Assembly (NCBI GenBank): GCA_900542285.1
Contig: UQNF01000018.1
Location: 1-32,244 of the forward strand
Direction: 5' to 3'
DNA from: an uncultured Clostridium sp.
GTDB lineage: Bacteria > Bacillota > Clostridia > Christensenellales > CAG-138
Length of the DNA stretch: 32,244 bases
Positions 8,131 to 16,156 of this stretch are shown here, piece after piece. Each line of letters begins with the position of its first letter. Within the stretch, counting starts at the first letter, position 1. The notes under the pieces were generated by a model. That model saw only the letters and a program-made list of their open reading frames with translations, made no database searches and was not told the DNA's origin. The translations under genes and the position numbers were made by a program.

Positions 8131-9375
8131 ATGATTCAGTTCGATTTGATTCGTGCACACGATCCTGAGCTTTGCGGCTACATGGAGGAGGAGCTTGCAC
8201 GTCAGCGCAGCCATCTGGAGCTTATCGCTTCCGAGAACTTTGTCAGCGAGACAGTTATGGCAGCAATGGGCAGCCATCTGACCAATAAGTACGCTGAGGG
8301 CTATCCCGGAAAGCGTTATTATGGCGGCTGCGAATGCGTAGATAAGGTAGAAAACCTCGCTCGTGAGCGCGTCAAGCAGATCTTTGGTGCTGACCATGCA
8401 AACGTTCAGCCTCATTCCGGCGCACAGGCAAATCTTTCAGTATACTTTGCTCTTCTCAACCCCGGCGACACCATCCTGGGCATGAACCTCAGCCACGGCG
8501 GCCACCTCACTCACGGCAGCCCTGTCAATATGAGCGGTAAGTATTTCAACATCGTTCCTTACGGTGTAAGCGAGACCGATGAGCAGATCGATTACGACGA
8601 GCTCCGCCGTATCGCACATGAGTGCAGCCCCAAGCTCATCGTTGCCGGCGCAAGTGCATATCCCCGTGCTATTCGCTTTGATGTTATTGCAGACATCGCT
8701 CATGAGGTCGGTGCGCTGTTCATGGTAGATATGGCTCATATCGCAGGTCTTGTCGCTGCAGGCCTTCACATGAACCCCGTTCCCTATGCTGATGTCGTTA
8801 CCAGCACCACCCATAAGACCCTTCGCGGTCCCCGCGGAGGTATCATCCTCTGTAAAGAGGAGCTTGCAAAGGCTATCGATAAGGGCATCTTCCCCGGCAC
8901 TCAGGGCGGCCCTCTGATGCACACTATCGCAGCGAAGGCAGCATGCTTCTATGAAGCGCTCCAGCCTGAATTCAAGGAGTATCAGGCTCAGGTCATCAAG
9001 AATGCACAGGTTCTTGCTTCCGAGCTCCAGAATGCAGGCCTTAGGATTGTATCCGGCGGCACCGACAACCACCTCATGCTCGTTGACCTTACCGCCAGCG
9101 GCAGGACCGGAAAGGAAGTCGAAGCGCTTCTTGATATGGCGAATATTACCGTCAACAAGAACACGATTCCCTTTGAGACCCGCAGCCCCTTTGTCACCAG
9201 CGGTATCCGTATCGGTACTCCTGCACTCACCACCCGTGGCTTCAAAGAGGATGATATGAAGGTCATCGCAGGCCTTATCGCAAAGATCGTATTCAATGGT
9301 GAAGATGCTGTTGAAGAAGTTAAGGCAGAAGTTGCAAAACTCACCGAAAAGTATCCCCTCTATCCCGAAGACTAA
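8131..9375 (+). CDS. glyA: Serine hydroxymethyltransferase
   Basis: PLP-dependent enzyme of 414 residues, typical length, converting serine and tetrahydrofolate to glycine and methylene-tetrahydrofolate in the cytoplasm. The start is ATG 8131; the ATG at 8119 overlaps the GGAGG ribosome site and is rejected. Diagnostic blocks: LIASENFVSE near residue 31-40, YAEGYPGKRYYGG at 63-75, the PLP-binding lysine K229 in TSTTHKTLRGPRGG (same number as in E. coli), and a C-terminal TRGFKEDDM. It has its own promoter and terminator, so it is a single-gene unit. Codon choice is strongly biased and the reading frame is rich in GCT/CTC/GGC codons, consistent with high expression. Confidence 0.98.
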   Translation: MIQFDLIRAHDPELCGYMEEELARQRSHLELIASENFVSETVMAAMGSHLTNKYAEGYPGKRYYGGCECVDKVENLARERVKQIFGADHANVQPHSGAQANLSVYFALLNPGDTILGMNLSHGGHLTHGSPVNMSGKYFNIVPYGVSETDEQIDYDELRRIAHECSPKLIVAGASAYPRAIRFDVIADIAHEVGALFMVDMAHIAGLVAAGLHMNPVPYADVVTSTTHKTLRGPRGGIILCKEELAKAIDKGIFPGTQGGPLMHTIAAKAACFYEALQPEFKEYQAQVIKNAQVLASELQNAGLRIVSGGTDNHLMLVDLTASGRTGKEVEALLDMANITVNKNTIPFETRSPFVTSGIRIGTPALTTRGFKEDDMKVIAGLIAKIVFNGEDAVEEVKAEVAKLTEKYPLYPED

Positions 9376-9402
9376 CCGCAGTCGCTAAGCACTTGTAATA
9401 TG

Positions 9403-9432
9403 GGGAGACATGGATTCGCCGTGTCTCCCTTA
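9403..9432 (+). terminator. glyA terminator
   Basis: GGGAGACA (9403-9410) pairs with TGTCTCCC (9422-9429) and is followed by TTACTT. The T run is imperfect. Confidence 0.6.
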
Positions 9433-9477
9433 CTTAAAAATATATATGCGCATTTGGCTTCTGCCCTAAAAAATAGG

Positions 9478-9506
9478 TTGACAAAAGGCGCCTTATGCGG
9501 TATAAT
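9478..9506 (+). promoter_or_regulatory. tRNA-Tyr promoter, full consensus
   Basis: TTGACA (9478-9483), 17 bases, TATAAT (9501-9506): a perfect sigma-A promoter, as expected for a stable RNA gene. Transcription would begin near 9513. Confidence 0.9.
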
Positions 9507-9527
9507 CTCCGCTGTTGAACAGAATAT

Positions 9528-9612
9528 GGACGGGTTCCCGAGCGGCCAAAGGGAGCGGACTGTAAATCCGTTGTCACAGACTACGATGGTTCGAATCCAT
9601 CCCCGTCCACCA
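9528..9612 (+). tRNA. tRNA-Tyr (anticodon GTA)
   Basis: Class II tRNA of 85 bases including an encoded CCA end. The acceptor GGACGGG (9528-9534) pairs with CCCGTCC (9602-9608). The anticodon stem-loop GGACTGTAAATCC carries GTA, and the long variable arm fits tRNA-Tyr. The T arm contains GGTTCGAATCC. It stands alone between a consensus promoter and a terminator. Confidence 0.95.
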
Positions 9613-9615
9613 GTT

Positions 9616-9652
9616 AACACACTTTTGTTTTCCGAACAGAAGTGTGTTTTTA
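9616..9652 (+). terminator. tRNA-Tyr terminator
   Basis: AACACACTT (9616-9624) pairs with AAGTGTGTT (9640-9648), followed by TTTTAATT. Confidence 0.85.
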
Positions 9653-9731
9653 ATTATTCCGTTCCTTATTGTTCTTATTGCTGCTTTCTGAGGCTATAGT
9701 TCGGAATAACAGTGTCCATTATGAATAAGTT

Positions 9732-9767
9732 AAAAGCATCTTGGCAGTTTTCGGGCCAAGATGCTTT
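9732..9767 (-). terminator. Terminator of the polysaccharide deacetylase gene
   Basis: A 13-base-pair perfect stem, AAAGCATCTTGGC with GCCAAGATGCTTT, and a 9-base loop. Read on the minus strand it is followed by TTTTAACTT. It also can block plus-strand transcription. Confidence 0.8.
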
Positions 9768-9785
9768 GTGCATACACAGTATTAA

Positions 9786-10634
9786 TTAATCAGCAGGTTT
9801 CTGGACGCCGTTGACGTCGATTATGGTATTGCCGTCGAGCAGCAGTTCGTCAATGGTGACAAATTCATAACCGTCGGACAGGGCTGTTTCAATCAGGGTC
9901 GGCAGATACTGTTCGATCTTGAATCCGTTGTTGTGGCAGAGGATTATGGAGCCGGGCTGTATCTTGGGAAGCACCCAGTTCAGGATTGTCTCTGCGCTTC
10001 GTTCCTCCTTCCAGTCTATCGTGTCGACATCCCATTGAATAACTTCGTAACCGGCACTGCGAACGGTTTTCACAACGTTATCGTTATATTCGCCGTACGG
10101 TGCGCGGAAGATGGTCGAACGCTTTCCGATGATGGATTCAATCAGGTCATCGTACTTTTTTAGCTCATTAAGGATCTGCTCGGAGTTCAGCTTGTTCATG
10201 TGCGGATGGGTCGCGGAATGGTTGCCGATCTGGTGTCCGGCAGCATCAATGGCTTTAACCTTTTCAGGGTATTCCTCAGCCCAGAAGCCGCAAAGGAAGA
10301 ATGTGGCTTTGATACCATACTTGTCAAGTGTGGAGAGAATAAAATCGGTTTTATCATCCGCCCAGGCGGCATCGACGGTCAGCGCTATCTTTTTATCATC
10401 GCGGGAAACGCTGTATACAGGCAGTTCCTTCATCAGCCCTGCAAATACTGCAACTTCATAGCTATCGACATCCTGCATTCCCGAAGTCGGGCTATCGGGC
10501 TCGGGCGTCGCCCTGACTTCGGCAGGCTTATCCCCATTGCCTCCGATAATGGCAAGCACTGCCGCCAGGATTATCACTACAATCACTGCTGCGGCGATCA
10601 GCAGGTTTTTTTTAGTCAGCACAAATATCTTCAT
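9786..10634 (-). CDS. Membrane-anchored polysaccharide deacetylase, PdaB-like
   Basis: 282 residues: a basic N-terminus and one membrane anchor (about residues 11-31), a linker rich in Pro/Glu/Ser, then a NodB-type carbohydrate esterase 4 domain. Motifs visible: TVDAAWADD with catalytic-base Asp88; HSATH with metal ligands His139 and His143; RAPYGEY with Arg177; DVDTIDW near 202-208; and LCHN near 238. As in PdaB proteins, the second Asp of the usual TFDD motif is replaced (here Ala89). The family removes acetyl groups from peptidoglycan or similar glycans; PdaB of Bacillus is needed to maintain spores late in sporulation. The catalytic domain is outside the membrane. RBS AAAGGA precedes ATG 10634. 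It is divergent from the germinant-receptor operon, supporting a spore-related role. Confidence 0.85.
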   Translation of the reverse strand: MKIFVLTKKNLLIAAAVIVVIILAAVLAIIGGNGDKPAEVRATPEPDSPTSGMQDVDSYEVAVFAGLMKELPVYSVSRDDKKIALTVDAAWADDKTDFILSTLDKYGIKATFFLCGFWAEEYPEKVKAIDAAGHQIGNHSATHPHMNKLNSEQILNELKKYDDLIESIIGKRSTIFRAPYGEYNDNVVKTVRSAGYEVIQWDVDTIDWKEERSAETILNWVLPKIQPGSIILCHNNGFKIEQYLPTLIETALSDGYEFVTIDELLLDGNTIIDVNGVQKPAD

Positions 10635-10718
10635 CTCTTTATTCCTTTCGATCAGCTTTCAATAAATGATATGAGCGCAGCATACGGAAAAATTACTTTG
10701 GAATGAAAACACAAAAAA

Positions 10719-10749
10719 ACCGAAATAATAAATGAAACCGAATTTCGGT
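10719..10749 (+). repeat. Competing inverted repeats in the gerA leader
   Basis: ACCGAAAT (10719-10726) and ATTTCGGT (10742-10749) can pair, while the second arm can instead fold back on ACCGA at 10737-10741. The two structures exclude each other. They end 18 bases before the gerA ribosome site. A regulatory role is only a possibility. Confidence 0.3.
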
Positions 10750-10779
10750 GATCGCTCTATTTCAGGCAAGGAATCCATT

Positions 10780-12381
10780 ATGTCTATACTTAAAAAACTC
10801 TATGAAAAGCTTGCGTTTGATAAGCCGGATACCCGATATGAGCTTCTTGAAGTCGAAAGCGGGGAACCAAAGCATCTGTTCGGGTGGAACGATGTGCCGC
10901 CCCAGCCCCCTGAAGGTAGGCAGCAAAGCTCAACGGAGCTAAGGGAGAACGAAAGCGAACTCAAGACTATGTTCCGATTCGATATAAATAAGGACGTAGT
11001 CTTTACGAAATGCAAAGCAGGCAGCAAGACCTGCCTAATTGTGCATATGACCGGAATGGCTGATACGGATATCATCAGTGATTATATCATGAAGCCGATT
11101 CTGAAGCTTGCGCCCGATGATGATTTGACCAAAGAGGAGCTTATTCAAAACTGTCTGGAGGTCGCGGAGACTTCCTTTGAAAACGATATGGACAGAATAA
11201 AGCTTGCTGTGATGGAGGGGAGAACGGCCCTGTTTCTCGATGGCGAAGCGTATGCTGTCATAATTGAAACCAGGGGCTTTGAAAAACGCAGCGTGCCGGA
11301 TGCGGAGAATGAGAAGGTCGTTCTCGGCCCGAACGAAGGGTTTAACGAGAGCCTTAGAACCAATATAACGCTGATACGAAGGATAATTAAATCCGATGAC
11401 CTTGTCGTTGAAAACAAGGTACTGGGCGGAGATAACAATATGGGTATCGCGATAATCTATCGCGATGGGGTCGCCAACCGTGGCCTGATTGAAGAGGTCA
11501 AACGGCGATTGGCAAAGATAAAAACACAAACGCTGATGAGCACGGGGGTCATTGGGCAGCTGATCGAGGACTCGCCGAACTCCCCGATACCACAGACCCT
11601 TTCCACAGAAAGGCCGGACCGCACGGCAAACTATGTCATGGGCGGAGCGGTTGCGCTGCTTGCGGATGGCAGTCCGTTCGCGCTAATCATGCCGATCACT
11701 ATATCAACGCTTATGACGACTTCGGAGGAGATTTACATAAGGCGTAGTCAGGGTTCTCTCATGCGCTTTATTCGCTATACCGGCGCAATCGTATCATTGC
11801 TTCTTCCGGCATATTTTCTGGCTCTTGCGCTGTACCATCAGGGGCTTTTGTCGACAGAAGCGCTGAGTACCGTTATTCAGTCCAGACAGATGGTGTTTGA
11901 GCCGCTTGGAATCGAGATGCTGCTGCTGTTGTTCGTGTTCCAGCTCATTCGTGAGGCAGGTTTAAGGGTCCCGGGAGCGATAGGTCAGGCGATAGGAATA
12001 ATCGGAGGCTTGATACTGGGTCAGGCAGCGGTAGCGGCGAATCTGGCAAGTTCAGTCGTGCTGATAATCGTTGCGCTGTCAGGCCTCGGAAACTTCTGCG
12101 TTCCTGATTACTCTGCGCAGCTTTCAGCTTCATATTTTCGAATAGCCTTTGTTATCGCCGCATGGCTGGGAGGGCTTCTGGGTCTTTCGGCGGCGTTTCT
12201 TGTATTCATCGCTTACCTGGCAAACCTGAAGTCGTTCGGCGTACCGTTCCTGTCGCCATATGCGCCCAAGACTTATGCAAAACGCCCGTTCATTATGCGT
12301 GGAAAGATCGGAATGCACCACCGGGCTGCAGATTACATGAATACATCGGACGACAGGCTTAAGAAAAAATACGAAGAATAA
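10780..12381 (+). CDS. gerA: Spore germination protein, GerA family (receptor A subunit)
   Basis: 533 residues. ATG 10780 has AAGGAA 6 bases upstream; an in-frame ATG at 10732 has no ribosome site. The N-terminal half is the soluble domain, including the typical VHMTGMADTDIISDYIMKP-like segment and, around residues 260-275, IEDSPNSPIPQTLSTERPD, a GerA hallmark preceding the membrane region. Four or five hydrophobic segments follow (about 290-480) with GLRVPGAIGQAIGIIGGLILG and a SSVVLIIVALSGLGNFCVPDY-like stretch. The C-terminus is basic and cytoplasmic. The A subunit sits in the spore inner membrane and, with B and C subunits, detects germinants or forms an ion channel. First gene of a four-gene unit; expression in the forespore is expected from the family, but I found no convincing sigma-G site. 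Confidence 0.93.
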   Translation: MSILKKLYEKLAFDKPDTRYELLEVESGEPKHLFGWNDVPPQPPEGRQQSSTELRENESELKTMFRFDINKDVVFTKCKAGSKTCLIVHMTGMADTDIISDYIMKPILKLAPDDDLTKEELIQNCLEVAETSFENDMDRIKLAVMEGRTALFLDGEAYAVIIETRGFEKRSVPDAENEKVVLGPNEGFNESLRTNITLIRRIIKSDDLVVENKVLGGDNNMGIAIIYRDGVANRGLIEEVKRRLAKIKTQTLMSTGVIGQLIEDSPNSPIPQTLSTERPDRTANYVMGGAVALLADGSPFALIMPITISTLMTTSEEIYIRRSQGSLMRFIRYTGAIVSLLLPAYFLALALYHQGLLSTEALSTVIQSRQMVFEPLGIEMLLLLFVFQLIREAGLRVPGAIGQAIGIIGGLILGQAAVAANLASSVVLIIVALSGLGNFCVPDYSAQLSASYFRIAFVIAAWLGGLLGLSAAFLVFIAYLANLKSFGVPFLSPYAPKTYAKRPFIMRGKIGMHHRAADYMNTSDDRLKKKYEE

Positions 12382-12400
12382 GCGGAAATAGGGAGGAAGA

Positions 12401-13522
12401 ATGAATCTGAGAGAGGGAAAGATCGGAAGGCAGGAGGGAATAAGCCTTGCGGCAATTGCAATGTGTATCGGGGGACTGTTCACACTGGATCCGGAGTACA
12501 CCTATTCGATGGGCAATGCAAGCTATATAACTCTTCCTGCGGCAGCTGTTATTTCGCTGCTTCTGTTCCTGCTGATAGGCGCATGCATGAAGAGGGGAGA
12601 TCATGAAAACCTCTATTGCATGATTAAGGATGGCTGTGGAAGTGCTATTGCCTGCATAGTTTCACTAATACTGGTGATCGGATTTGCCTTGGCTGCGTAT
12701 GCTCCGCTTGCGAGCTTCGTTCAAATCATGCACGGCCTGTTCTTTTATGGGGTGGGATACAGACAGATCCTGTTGTATGTCATGCCGGGAGTGTTGATTA
12801 TCGCATGGATGGGATTTGAAACGATCGGCAGGACTGCCAAATGCTTATTCATTATACTCGCAGCAGTTACTGTTATATCACTATTTGCCGTACTTGGAGA
12901 GTATGAAAGCTATAGGCTGTACCCGATCGCAGGCTGCGGAATGCAGCGCATGGGACTTCTTTCTCTTTCGGAGACTTCAGCGTTCCTGCCTGCTTATACA
13001 GGGATCCTGGTGTGCTGCAGCGGAATGCACGGCAGCAAGACGGTGAAGAGCGTCGGAATACGGGCCGGGCTGATCGCAGGGCTTATCTGCGCAGCGGTTC
13101 AGCTGCTGTTGGGAATGATATTTCCATATACACAGCTCCAGAAATTTGCTATGCCGCTGTGCAGGATAAGCCATTTGAGTGTTGAGGAAACGAACCTTAC
13201 CAGGCTTGACAAGATAGCGCAGGTATTCTGGCTCAACGGCTCCATGCTTACGGGAGCGTTCTACATTTATGCCGGCTCTGCGCTGTTTTCAAGGAGCTTT
13301 GGAATACGCGATATACGCCCTGTTCTGGCGGCGATTACTGTAATAACATCGGTATTGATTCTGATGGAATTTGATGGAGTCTTTTCAAAAGCGGAGTGGG
13401 CTGCAAAGCTTTGGAACGAGGCAGGTGGAGCGGTGTTTGCACTGCCGCTGCTGCTTGTTAGCCTTATTTCGCTGTTCAAACGCAAAGGTAACAGGAGGAA
13501 AAGCTATGAAAAGACCGCATAG
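12401..13522 (+). CDS. gerB: Spore germination permease, GerB family
   Basis: 373 residues, an integral membrane protein of the amino acid-polyamine-organocation superfamily with about ten helices spread over the whole length. The start EGKIGRQEGISLAAIAMC is typical of GerB/endospore germination permeases. In germinant receptors the B subunit is the likely ligand-binding component. GGGAGGAAG precedes ATG 12401, 19 bases after gerA. The 3' end overlaps the gerC start by 17 bases, so translation is coupled. The ligand cannot be told from the sequence. Length and layout match the family; nothing is missing. Confidence 0.9.
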   Translation: MNLREGKIGRQEGISLAAIAMCIGGLFTLDPEYTYSMGNASYITLPAAAVISLLLFLLIGACMKRGDHENLYCMIKDGCGSAIACIVSLILVIGFALAAYAPLASFVQIMHGLFFYGVGYRQILLYVMPGVLIIAWMGFETIGRTAKCLFIILAAVTVISLFAVLGEYESYRLYPIAGCGMQRMGLLSLSETSAFLPAYTGILVCCSGMHGSKTVKSVGIRAGLIAGLICAAVQLLLGMIFPYTQLQKFAMPLCRISHLSVEETNLTRLDKIAQVFWLNGSMLTGAFYIYAGSALFSRSFGIRDIRPVLAAITVITSVLILMEFDGVFSKAEWAAKLWNEAGGAVFALPLLLVSLISLFKRKGNRRKSYEKTA

Positions 13523-14708
13523 ATTGCTTGCAATATTGCTTGCTGCTTTGATGCTGCTTCCTCTGAGCGGATGCTTGAACCCGGTAAGCCTTGACAAATA
13601 CGGCTATGTCATGACGGTGGGCGTGGACGAAGGAAAGGATAAAAAATACGAAATAGTCTTGGTCCTTCAGCGTGAAAGCTCAGGTGAATCAGTTACCGAT
13701 GAGGGCGGAGCGATCATACTGTCAGATGAGGGCGACACTATATTTGAGGCTGTGAACACGCTATACCAAAGGCTTTCGTATGAACTGAATTTCTCAAGAA
13801 CACATCTGTTCGTATTCGGCAAGGTTATTGCAAAAAGCGGAGGAATGGAGGAATTCTTCTCTATCTCGCTCGATAAACTGCGCATCCGGCAATCAGCAAT
13901 GGTCATTGTATGCGATTGCGGTGTAAAGGATTTCCTCGGAGGAAGGGGCTCGAACAATGAAGCAAACCTGACCAAGGTGCAGGAGAACCTATTGACAGAT
14001 GAAAAGACCGTTGGCCAAATAGTTATAACAAATCTTGCAAAGCTCTTTGAAGCGTGCGATGGCGGAAGATTTGATGTTGCAATGACTTATGGCTATATGG
14101 ATGATAAGATCCTGACCGATGCCAAGCAGAAGGATAACGCTGTGAGCGGAGATAATCCGATTGCCGATGCAAAGGGCAAGGTTGGCGGAATGCAGTCATA
14201 TATGAAGGGAGCTGCGCTGTTCGATGGCTGGAAAATGGTGGATACGCTCTCAGCGCATGACACGCAGATACTCAATATAGCATCCGGCAGGTTCAAAAGC
14301 GGCAGCATAAGCTTGAAAGCCGATACCGGCGAGCAGTATGCACTTCTGGCACAGCTCGATGATTATTCGGTAAGCATCGATATGGATGATGGGGTTAATG
14401 CAACGATATCTTTGACGATAAGTATCACCATTGAACAGGATTTGACAAAGGAGCTTGGAAGTCAATGGGAGAAGAAAGGAAAGAAAATGGTTACGGACTA
14501 CTTTACAGATGAGCTTATGCGCATTGCAAAGCGATGTCAAAAGTATAAAAGCGACGCGCTTGGGTTAGGCCGTGCTGTAAGCAGGAAGTTCAAAACAGTA
14601 CGGGAATGGGAGGATTTCGACTGGAAGCAGGTATATCCGGATGCGGATATCGAATTTGAAGTTGATGTGATTCTGAGCGATTATTATATCGCGATAACGA
14701 GGCAATAA
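13506..14708 (+). CDS. gerC: Spore germination lipoprotein, Ger(x)C family
   Basis: 400 residues starting at ATG 13506, which has AGGAGG 7 bases upstream and gives a lipoprotein signal with lipobox PLSGC (Cys23). An open stretch upstream to 13371 lies inside gerB and is not used. After the signal comes CLNPVSLDKYGYVMTVGVDE, the typical Ger(x)C beginning, with domain 1 followed by the C-terminal domain (from about residue 265, ending in DADIEFEVDVILSDYYIAI). The C subunit is lipid-anchored on the outer face of the spore inner membrane and completes the A-B-C receptor. The stop overlaps the next small gene in TAATG. Confidence 0.92.
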   Translation: MKRPHRLLAILLAALMLLPLSGCLNPVSLDKYGYVMTVGVDEGKDKKYEIVLVLQRESSGESVTDEGGAIILSDEGDTIFEAVNTLYQRLSYELNFSRTHLFVFGKVIAKSGGMEEFFSISLDKLRIRQSAMVIVCDCGVKDFLGGRGSNNEANLTKVQENLLTDEKTVGQIVITNLAKLFEACDGGRFDVAMTYGYMDDKILTDAKQKDNAVSGDNPIADAKGKVGGMQSYMKGAALFDGWKMVDTLSAHDTQILNIASGRFKSGSISLKADTGEQYALLAQLDDYSVSIDMDDGVNATISLTISITIEQDLTKELGSQWEKKGKKMVTDYFTDELMRIAKRCQKYKSDALGLGRAVSRKFKTVREWEDFDWKQVYPDADIEFEVDVILSDYYIAITRQ

Positions 14709-14887
14709 TGGGAATCAACAGTTTTATTATGCCGATAACGGCGGTACTGCTAATTATTTATGATATTGCATACATTGCTCATTCAGTAAGTAAGAGGAGA
14801 TTTGCTTCCGCTTTCGGAATGGGAATACTACTGCTCATTGCCTGTGCCGGAGTCGTAATAGTAGAGCTCCAGTATCTGATGTATTAG
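14708..14887 (+). CDS. Two-helix small membrane protein, candidate germinant-receptor D subunit
   Basis: 59-residue frame starting at the ATG of the TAATG overlap with gerC. Helix one spans about residues 6-26 (FIMPITAVLLIIYDIAYIAH), a basic loop SVSKRRF follows, and helix two spans about 33-53 (AFGMGILLLIACAGVVIV); it ends ELQYLMY. Coupled translation with gerC, position as last gene before a strong terminator, and the two-helix shape fit the small fourth (D) subunits reported beside some Bacillus and clostridial germinant receptors. It is too short for standard ORF thresholds. Function is inferred from context; the sequence itself carries no recognised motif. Confidence 0.7.
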   Translation: MGINSFIMPITAVLLIIYDIAYIAHSVSKRRFASAFGMGILLLIACAGVVIVELQYLMY

Positions 14888-14913
14888 ATGAAAAGAAAAC
14901 AGAAGGCAGAAAA

Positions 14914-14937
14914 AGGACGATAGCATGCTATCGTCCT
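14914..14937. terminator. Bidirectional terminator between the ger operon and rpsU
   Basis: A perfect 24-base palindrome, AGGACGATAGC meeting GCTATCGTCCT around a central AT. Plus-strand exit is AATCTTTT; minus-strand exit is TTTTTC, so it is strongest for rpsU. Confidence 0.85.
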
Positions 14938-14970
14938 AATCTTTTATGCTTCAATAAAGCAAAGCACCAA

Positions 14971-15147
14971 TTAGTACTTACGCTTCCTAGCTGCCTCAGC
15001 TTTCTTCTTGCGCTTTACGCTGGGCTTCTCGTAATGCTCACGCTTTCTTGCATCAGCAAGGATACCCGAACGAGCACATTTACGCTTCCAACGCTTAAGT
15101 GCACTCTCCAAGGATTCGTTTTCACCAACGCGGATTTCCACTATCAA
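14971..15147 (-). CDS. rpsU: 30S ribosomal protein S21
   Basis: Basic protein of 58 residues (56 if the GTG at 15141 is used). The sequence is unmistakable S21: RVGENESLESALKRWKRKC, then RKREHYEKPSVKRKKK and AARKRK at the end. No ATG is near the family start; the candidates are TTG 15147 and GTG 15141 after a GAGAGGGGGG site. TTG sits 3 bases from the G run and GTG 9 bases, so GTG is equally credible. The frame open to 15216 is 5' leader. S21 binds the 30S subunit near the anti-Shine-Dalgarno region. Single-gene unit with its own promoter and terminator. Confidence 0.95.
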   Translation of the reverse strand: MIVEIRVGENESLESALKRWKRKCARSGILADARKREHYEKPSVKRKKKAEAARKRKY

Positions 15148-15235
15148 TTTCCCCCCTCTCTCATGTGGGACATTGTTTCTTGCAAACAGTGAGTGCAAGC
15201 GGTAATTTAGAATCATGGACTCTAAACACCTTATT

Positions 15236-15264
15236 ATTATACACAGATAAATGCATTAAGTCAA
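15236..15264 (-). promoter_or_regulatory. rpsU promoter
   Basis: On the minus strand TTGACT (15264-15259), 17 bases, TATAAT (15241-15236): a near-consensus sigma-A promoter about 90 bases before the start. Confidence 0.85.
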
Positions 15265-15353
15265 CCTATAAAAAGGTAAAAAACTGCAAAAGAGAAAATA
15301 TAATTTAATTGGCGGATCCCCACAGCAGCTTTGACAGCGGCGTCCGCTTTGAA

Positions 15354-15974
15354 TTAATCACTCAGCACTGCGACGCTTGAACAGCTCACTTCGTATGCCG
15401 TACGGTTTTCAACCACTCCGTTTTCAAGCGTTTTCTTGTAATCGCGGCTCTGAAGCCTTCCGCTAACGCCAAGCTTGTCGCCCACTGAGACCTTGCTGAG
15501 ATATCTGGCGTTTCTGCCCCAAGCGATGCATGGGAGATAATCGGATTTTCCATAATTCCTATTTACGGCAAGAAGCACGTCGCTTATTTCTCGTGAGAAG
15601 GGTGTTGTTCGGTATATTACCGGCTTACATACAAAGCCCGTGAGCTCACATTCGTTGCAGTCCGCGTCGCGGTCTGAATCTGCATCAAGTATTATCTCTT
15701 TGGCAAAAACGGAAATAACAAGCTTGCTTCCTCCCGGAGTTTTTTTGTTATAGGAGCGTATCTGACCGATTATGCTGAAGTGGGCGCCGGGCGTATCGAT
15801 GCTTGGGGGGATTATGCGTTCGCTGATAAGCACCGGAACCATGTCCTCCGTTCCGCTCAGCCGCCTGACGCTCAGAAAAAAACTAAAAAAGTTTTCATCA
15901 TACATACTATGGCTGTACTCGGGAAGAGTGGCTGCTTCTCCGGATACATAAATATAGTTCGTGGTTTCAGACAT
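15354..15974 (-). CDS. Single-stranded DNA-binding protein with two OB folds
   Basis: 206 residues from ATG 15974, which has GGAGG upstream; the frame upstream to 16058 is leader. The C-terminal half (about residues 110-205) is a recognisable SSB/PriB-type OB fold: LTGFVCKPVIYRTT, VNRNYGKSDYLPCIAWGRNA and GDKLGVSGRLQSRDY, with a closing beta strand. The N-terminal half has the same strand pattern (YIYVSGEAATLPEYS, FFSFFLSVRRLSG, DMVPVLIS, HFSIIGQIRSYN) but diverged, so the protein looks like two tandem OB domains. It lacks the acidic DDDIPF-type tail that canonical SSB uses to recruit partner proteins. It is thus probably a second, specialised ssDNA-binding protein rather than the replicative one. 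Confidence 0.75.
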   Translation of the reverse strand: MSETTNYIYVSGEAATLPEYSHSMYDENFFSFFLSVRRLSGTEDMVPVLISERIIPPSIDTPGAHFSIIGQIRSYNKKTPGGSKLVISVFAKEIILDADSDRDADCNECELTGFVCKPVIYRTTPFSREISDVLLAVNRNYGKSDYLPCIAWGRNARYLSKVSVGDKLGVSGRLQSRDYKKTLENGVVENRTAYEVSCSSVAVLSD

Positions 15975-16104
15975 TGTGTTCCTCCGATGGTGATTTGAAA
16001 ACCTTACGATTAATTCTATTCGGAGTATCCGGAAATAGACTTTGCAATGTCCGAACATTCGTTATAGGGTCAGATAAGCGGTAAACTTGTGCTTTGCTTT
16101 ATAC

Positions 16105-16139
16105 AAAAAAGCATCTCGTCCAACACAAGGACGAGATGC
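16105..16139 (-). terminator. Terminator of the VTC/DUF4956 operon
   Basis: GCATCTCGTCC (16111-16121) and GGACGAGATGC (16129-16139) form an 11-base-pair perfect stem; the minus strand continues into TTTTTTG. Confidence 0.9.
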
Positions 16140-16156
16140 CGGTTGAATTATTCGGA

